Shown piece by piece: positions 59,377 through 64,000 of a stretch of DNA of 64,000 nt; position 1 is the first letter of the stretch; the number at the start of each line of letters is the position of its first letter. The position numbers and the translations under genes were made by a program. Source of the stretch: Phenylobacterium deserti (GTDB lineage Bacteria; Pseudomonadota; Alphaproteobacteria; Caulobacterales; Caulobacteraceae); contig CAMCIK010000007.1 of assembly GCA_945874825.1 (NCBI GenBank), positions 1-64,000 on the forward strand. Direction: 5' to 3'. The notes under the pieces were generated by a model. The model did no database searches and was not told where the DNA came from. It saw only the letters and a program-made list of their open reading frames with translations.

Positions 59377-62109
59377 ATGCATTCCAAGGCCATTCTGTTG
59401 GCGACGAGCATTCTCGCCGCGAGTGCGGTGGGTCTCTCGGCCCAGGCCCAGAACGCGATGAACACCATCGACGAGTTGGTGGTCACCGCCGAGAAGCGCG
59501 AGCAGAGCCTTCAGGACGTTCCTGTCGCGATCTCAGCCTTCACCAGCAAGCAGCGCGACCTGGTCGGTATCTCGACCGTTCAGGACCTGACCAACTTCAC
59601 CCCGGGCTTCGTCTACCAGTCATCCAACGACCGCGCGTCCATGCGCGGCATCGGCCGACTTACCAACGTGCACGCCGTGGACGGCGCGGTGTCGATCTAT
59701 ATCGACGGCCTGTTCACCACCTCGACCGTCCTGGCCGGCGGCCCTCCCCTGGATGTGGCGCGGGTGGAGATCCTCCGTGGCCCCCAGGGCACGCTCTACG
59801 GCCGTAATGCCATCGGCGGCACGGTCAACGTGATCTCCGTGCGACCCACGAAGGAACTCTATGCCGAAGTCCGCGGGATCGTGGAGAATTACGACTTCAC
59901 CAATCTGCAGTTCGCCGTCTCCGGCCCCCTTACCGAGGGCCTGCGGATGCGGGTGTCGGGCTACAAGCTTGACCAGCGGCAGGGCTACTTCAAGAACGTG
60001 ACGCCGGGCCAGCCCTCGGAAGGCTCCGTGCGGGATGAATACCAGGTCCAGGTCCAGGTTGAAGCCGATGTCGGCGAGAACGCCGAGCTCTGGATGTCGT
60101 ACAAGACGCTTAAGTGGGACAACCGCGGCGGTCCGGGCGCACGGTCCGGCTACCTCGGCGACTCCTTCTCGACCGGTCGGCTCGATCCCAACTATTCGGT
60201 CGTCTTCGCTTCGGCCCACGGCCTCACCAAGGAAACCGGCCTGAACGGTATCGTTCCCGGCAGCCTTCGCCAGTTCAATGGATCGACCAGCAGCTCGAAC
60301 CCGGCGCAGCTGGACAATCGCAACTTCAGCGCGAACATTCCCCAGCAGGTGACCCTGAGCGACGTGAACTCGTTCACGGCCCAGTTCGTTTACCACTTCG
60401 ACACGATCGACGTTAAGTATGTCGGCGGTGCTCAGGAGTACAAATACGACCTCTATGGCGACACGGACCTTACCGACGTCCTGTCCTATCAGATCCCCCT
60501 GGCTCCAGGATCGATCTGCGGGACGGTCGGTAGCCTGTTCGCGGCGGGCGCGTCTCCGGTCAACTGCACACCCCTAACCGTCAACGCCAACAACGGGTAT
60601 CACTACTTCGAGTATCCGAAATGGTACAGCCATGAGATCAACATCTCGTCGACGGACGATGGCCCGCTGCAGTGGATTATCGGCGGCTTCTACTTCAACG
60701 AGCAGTACACCGGCACCGGAAGCACGGCTGACTTCTACCTAGTGGGCCCGTCCTCGCTCCAGACACCGATCCTGGGCGCTGCGCGGAACCCCGACAACTA
60801 CTGGTCGACGGGCAACTACGCCCTGACAACCGAGAGCAAGGCTGTGTTCGGTCAGATTGACTACCAGCTGACGGACGCGTTCAAGTTCACCGCCGGCCTG
60901 CGCTACACCGTGGACAACAAGTTCGGCACGGAATACAGGCGCATCGTCTGTAACTCGGACGCCTGCTATCCCGGCCTCTATCCGGCCCTCGGCCTTGGCG
61001 GCTTCGGTCCCGGTACGGCGTCCAACTGGGGCAGCCTTCTCGGTGACCTGAACTCCACGGCGCTCCTGGCGCCCGTCCTGGGCATCCCGGCCCTTGCAGG
61101 CCTGGCCGGCCTTGGCAATGGAGCCATGGACCTCACCGACGCCCTCGCGCCGAAGAGCACCGCGGGCCCGATCCCGGGTGTCAGCTCCCCCGGCATCACC
61201 ACCGGCGGCGTGACGCGCCAGTACGTGACCGATCCGGCCACCGGCATCATGAGCCGCACCCTCGACGGGTCCTCGGACGCCGTCACCGGTACCCTCGGTG
61301 TCCAGTGGGAACCCAGCAGCGACACGATGGCCTACGCCCGCTACAGCCGCGGCTACAAGGCGTTCGGCTTCTCGGCCGGCGGCTTCCTCGCCGTGCCCAA
61401 GGCGGACGAGGAGACGGTCAACTCCTACGAGATCGGGTACAAGAGGGACTTCGACAGGTTCCAGGTGAACCTGGCGGCCTTCTTCCTCGACTATAGCGGC
61501 CTTCAGGCGCCCGTGGCCGTGCGGGTTGGCGCGACCAACGTCACCCAGTTCGTGAACATCGCCAAGTCGGAGTCCTACGGCGTTGAGTTCAGCGGCATCT
61601 GGCGGCCGGTGGATGCCCTCCGCCTGTCTCTGGACTACGGCTGGAACCCGACCGAGATCACCGAGAGCGACCTGCTCGTAGATGTGAACGACAACATCAA
61701 CACCGGAGCCGTCAGTATTGTCGGGAACGACCTACCGCAGGCGCCGGAGCATAAGGTGGCGGTCAACGGCACCTATACCTTCGAGACCGACGCGGGGAAC
61801 ATCATCGCCGGGGCCAGCTACCTCTACCGGTCGGAGTCCTATGCGAACGTCTTCAGCCGTGAGTACAACTCCGCGCCGGATTGGGATCAGGTGGACCTGC
61901 GCCTGCTCTGGATGCCAGCCGGCGGCAAGTACACGGTCATCGCCTACGTCAAGAACGCCCTGGACGAGGACGGATACGCCGCCGCGGTCGCGGCTTCGCA
62001 GCGGAACAACAGCGCGACGGTGGCGTCTGACCGGTATCCCAACGGGGCCCGGAACTACGAGCTGACGCCTCCGCGCATCTTCGGTCTGGAAGTGCAGTAC
62101 CGCTTCTGA
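59377..62109 (+). CDS. TonB-dependent receptor
   Basis: Signal peptide; TonB box-like IDELVVTAEKREQSLQDVPVAISAF; plug GPQGTLYGRNAIGGTVNVISVRP; C-terminal LEVQYRF. Confidence 0.95.
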   Translation: MHSKAILLATSILAASAVGLSAQAQNAMNTIDELVVTAEKREQSLQDVPVAISAFTSKQRDLVGISTVQDLTNFTPGFVYQSSNDRASMRGIGRLTNVHAVDGAVSIYIDGLFTTSTVLAGGPPLDVARVEILRGPQGTLYGRNAIGGTVNVISVRPTKELYAEVRGIVENYDFTNLQFAVSGPLTEGLRMRVSGYKLDQRQGYFKNVTPGQPSEGSVRDEYQVQVQVEADVGENAELWMSYKTLKWDNRGGPGARSGYLGDSFSTGRLDPNYSVVFASAHGLTKETGLNGIVPGSLRQFNGSTSSSNPAQLDNRNFSANIPQQVTLSDVNSFTAQFVYHFDTIDVKYVGGAQEYKYDLYGDTDLTDVLSYQIPLAPGSICGTVGSLFAAGASPVNCTPLTVNANNGYHYFEYPKWYSHEINISSTDDGPLQWIIGGFYFNEQYTGTGSTADFYLVGPSSLQTPILGAARNPDNYWSTGNYALTTESKAVFGQIDYQLTDAFKFTAGLRYTVDNKFGTEYRRIVCNSDACYPGLYPALGLGGFGPGTASNWGSLLGDLNSTALLAPVLGIPALAGLAGLGNGAMDLTDALAPKSTAGPIPGVSSPGITTGGVTRQYVTDPATGIMSRTLDGSSDAVTGTLGVQWEPSSDTMAYARYSRGYKAFGFSAGGFLAVPKADEETVNSYEIGYKRDFDRFQVNLAAFFLDYSGLQAPVAVRVGATNVTQFVNIAKSESYGVEFSGIWRPVDALRLSLDYGWNPTEITESDLLVDVNDNINTGAVSIVGNDLPQAPEHKVAVNGTYTFETDAGNIIAGASYLYRSESYANVFSREYNSAPDWDQVDLRLLWMPAGGKYTVIAYVKNALDEDGYAAAVAASQRNNSATVASDRYPNGARNYELTPPRIFGLEVQYRF

Positions 62110-62138
62110 TCCGACCCGCCCAAGGGCGGTCAGTTGAA

Positions 62139-62170
62139 GGGTCCCCGGCACGTCGGGGACCCTTTTTCTT
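62139..62170 (+). terminator. Rho-independent terminator after the TonB receptor
   Basis: GGGTCCCCG-gcacgt-CGGGGACCC followed by TTTTTCTTT. Confidence 0.9.
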
Positions 62171-62391
62171 TGGCCCCTACCCTCCGTCGCCGAAGTCCGC
62201 GATCAGGTCCGGGGCGATGGCAACACAGGGCAGGGCGAGGCCGCAGGCCCAGGTCACACCCGCGCGCCTGTTCAGGTAGCTGAGGAGGGGGAAGGCCGGG
62301 TCATCGGCCTGCACCCGAAACTGTCCTACGACGGATGAGCCCGAGAACAGGTCGAGCTGCGTTCCCCAGGAGCGGCGGAACTCCCAGGGCC

Positions 62392-62575
62392 ATGGCTCCC
62401 CAAGGAGGCGCTCCGGGCAAAGCCCGGTGAGGCGGACAATGGCGGCTCGGTTGATCCCCTCCGTCGCGCTTCGCGCGCCACCCCCCTGGGGGGAGGAACT
62501 AGGAACGCAATTGCTCCCCATCAGGGGGAGTTCCGGGCGGAGCCCGGTGAGGGGGTCAACGGCGATGCAGCTGCA
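62392..62575. repeat. REP-like composite palindromic intergenic repeat
   Basis: ctccgggcaaagcccggtgagg...ccacccccctggggggaggaact...attgctccccatcagggggagttccgggcggagcccggtgagggggtcaacgg. Confidence 0.72.
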
Positions 62576-62634
62576 CGCCGATCCCGCCCGGGCCTCGCTT
62601 CGATGGCCGCGTCACGCTGCGGGCGCTCCGGATC

Positions 62635-63579
62635 CTAGAAGGTGTAGCGCGCGTTAATCCGGAAGCCGTCGCCTTCAGGGGCGGCATCGTTTCCGGAAAG
62701 GATGCCGCCATAGGTCGCGGAAACGCCGAAGGCCGGCGAGAAGTTCATGCCCGCGGTGAGTCCGCCGCCCGTCCAGGTCTTGCTGTTCTTGTCGCTCTTG
62801 CCATCGGTGGTGGTTTCGCCGCCGGTGTTGGCGGTCAGGTCCGCCGAGACCCAGAACGCCCGGTTGAAGTTGTGCGTCAGGTGGCCCTCGATGCGGTAGA
62901 GGGCCTCCTGGCTGCGGTTCCCGGCGCGGAACGGCGAGTCATTGTCCGTGTAGAAGGTGACGCTGGGGACGAACTCGATCGTCGTCAGGCGGGGCGACAG
63001 ATAGGAATCGCCAATCGCCCAGCCGAAGGGCGCGCCGACCCGGAAAGCCCAGCGGTTGGTGCCCAGGTTGATCAGCTTGTCGCCATCATAGGCACCCGTA
63101 GGCGCCGTGATCATGGCCAGGGCGCCAAGGGAGAAGCCCGGCTTGAACTGGGCGTATTGCTGCCGCGTCATGGCCGGCGAGCCGACGATCCCGAACACGC
63201 CCAGCACGCTCATGTCGCCAAGGCCGCTGCTGTTGGACTCCCGGGTAATCGTATTGTTGCCCAGCGGCCCGCTGAGGGTCAGCTTGCCACGGACTTCACC
63301 GAACGGCATGACGACGGCCAGAGCGCTGGCATTGCCCGCCAGGCTGAAGGCGCGGGTGTACTGCAACACGCCGACATCGACCGTCGCATCCGCGCCCTTG
63401 ATCGCCGTCGCCGGGTCAAGCGAACTGTTGGTCTTCTGGGTAATCCCGATCAGGTTGATATTGTTGGTGCCCACAGGCACCGGGAAATAGGCCCGCGGGC
63501 CGTCATCAATCGCAAAGGCGGGGGTGGCGGCGGCCAGAACAATGGCGCCAAGGGCCAGCTTGAGGGGGAGGTGCGGCAT
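62635..63579 (-). CDS. Outer-membrane transporter-like protein (MetA-pathway of phenol degradation / SphA-like)
   Basis: Signal peptide, IDDGPRAYFPVPVGTNNINLIGI, beta-rich, C-terminal INARYTF. Confidence 0.72.
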   Translation of the reverse strand: MPHLPLKLALGAIVLAAATPAFAIDDGPRAYFPVPVGTNNINLIGITQKTNSSLDPATAIKGADATVDVGVLQYTRAFSLAGNASALAVVMPFGEVRGKLTLSGPLGNNTITRESNSSGLGDMSVLGVFGIVGSPAMTRQQYAQFKPGFSLGALAMITAPTGAYDGDKLINLGTNRWAFRVGAPFGWAIGDSYLSPRLTTIEFVPSVTFYTDNDSPFRAGNRSQEALYRIEGHLTHNFNRAFWVSADLTANTGGETTTDGKSDKNSKTWTGGGLTAGMNFSPAFGVSATYGGILSGNDAAPEGDGFRINARYTF

Positions 63580-63621
63580 CTCGGTCTCCGGAGTGGGTCG
63601 TGGGTTGCGGGGCAGGTGCGT

Positions 63622-64000
63622 CTATTTCGCCGCGGTCGGCTCGGGGAATCTCCATCCGCCGTCGAGGATCTCCGCACGCGGCCGGTAGAGCCGGACCGTA
63701 TAGTTCCAGCCAGGCATGATGCGCAGGTAGTTGGCGGCCTTGGGGTCGCCGCCGAAATGGACGGTCGTCGTGCCGTCCTTGTTCTTCTTGGCCGTGACGT
63801 TGTTGACCGAGATCGCTGTCTCCGGCGCTTCGTAATAGCCCTTCTCGTTATAGACGGTGATCGACCAGAACCCATCGACCGGCACGGCCCCGACATTCAG
63901 GACATATGGCGTCACACCATCGTTCGCCGCGACGCCCTTGTACAGATAGACCGCATCCTTCGCCGGATTCGCCCCCCATCCAGCCGCAGTACCGACGAGG
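63622..64000 (-). CDS. DUF1214 domain-containing protein, C-terminal part (truncated by window edge)
   Basis: VDGFWSITVYNEKGYYEAPETAISVNNVTAKKNKDGTTTVHFGGDP...NYLRIMPGWNYTVRLYRPRAEILDGGWRFPEP; frame stays open to 64000. Confidence 0.85.
   Translation of the reverse strand, partial: LVGTAAGWGANPAKDAVYLYKGVAANDGVTPYVLNVGAVPVDGFWSITVYNEKGYYEAPETAISVNNVTAKKNKDGTTTVHFGGDPKAANYLRIMPGWNYTVRLYRPRAEILDGGWRFPEPTAAK

Overview
High-GC alphaproteobacterial chromosome segment, Caulobacterales-like by gene content (inferred from the sequence; no database search was run). Left part (about 1-25.4 kb): a cell-surface locus. It has two tandem RTX-repeat proteins (one truncated by the window edge), their type I secretion ABC and HlyD genes, then a polysaccharide cluster with Wzm/Wzt-like ABC exporter, several glycosyltransferases, a DPM1-like GT2, DUF2304 and EamA-like module, and a sulfotransferase with an 18-aa tandem-repeat helical tail. 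The layout recalls the Caulobacter S-layer/S-LPS locus. Middle part (25-48 kb): mostly housekeeping genes (COQ9, rpsU, ftsH, folP, thiD, serC-serA with a candidate leader RNA, pyk, glk), a hybrid histidine kinase next to a perfect CtrA-type box, and a LexA-box-controlled imuA-imuB-dnaE2 mutagenesis cassette. Right part (48-64 kb): acyl-CoA/thiolase genes, an entericidin missing from the ORF track, tRNA-Ser(CGA), a CYP153-like P450, a TonB-dependent receptor, and SphA/MetA-like and DUF1214 genes. Most notable: the sulfotransferase with a possible coiled-coil ruler in an ABC-transporter polysaccharide locus, an 11-G homopolymer inside a glycosyltransferase gene (possible phase variation), a shared 'PHPLFD/EGRDP' repeat module in three locus proteins, a CtrA site, and dispersed REP-like palindromes.
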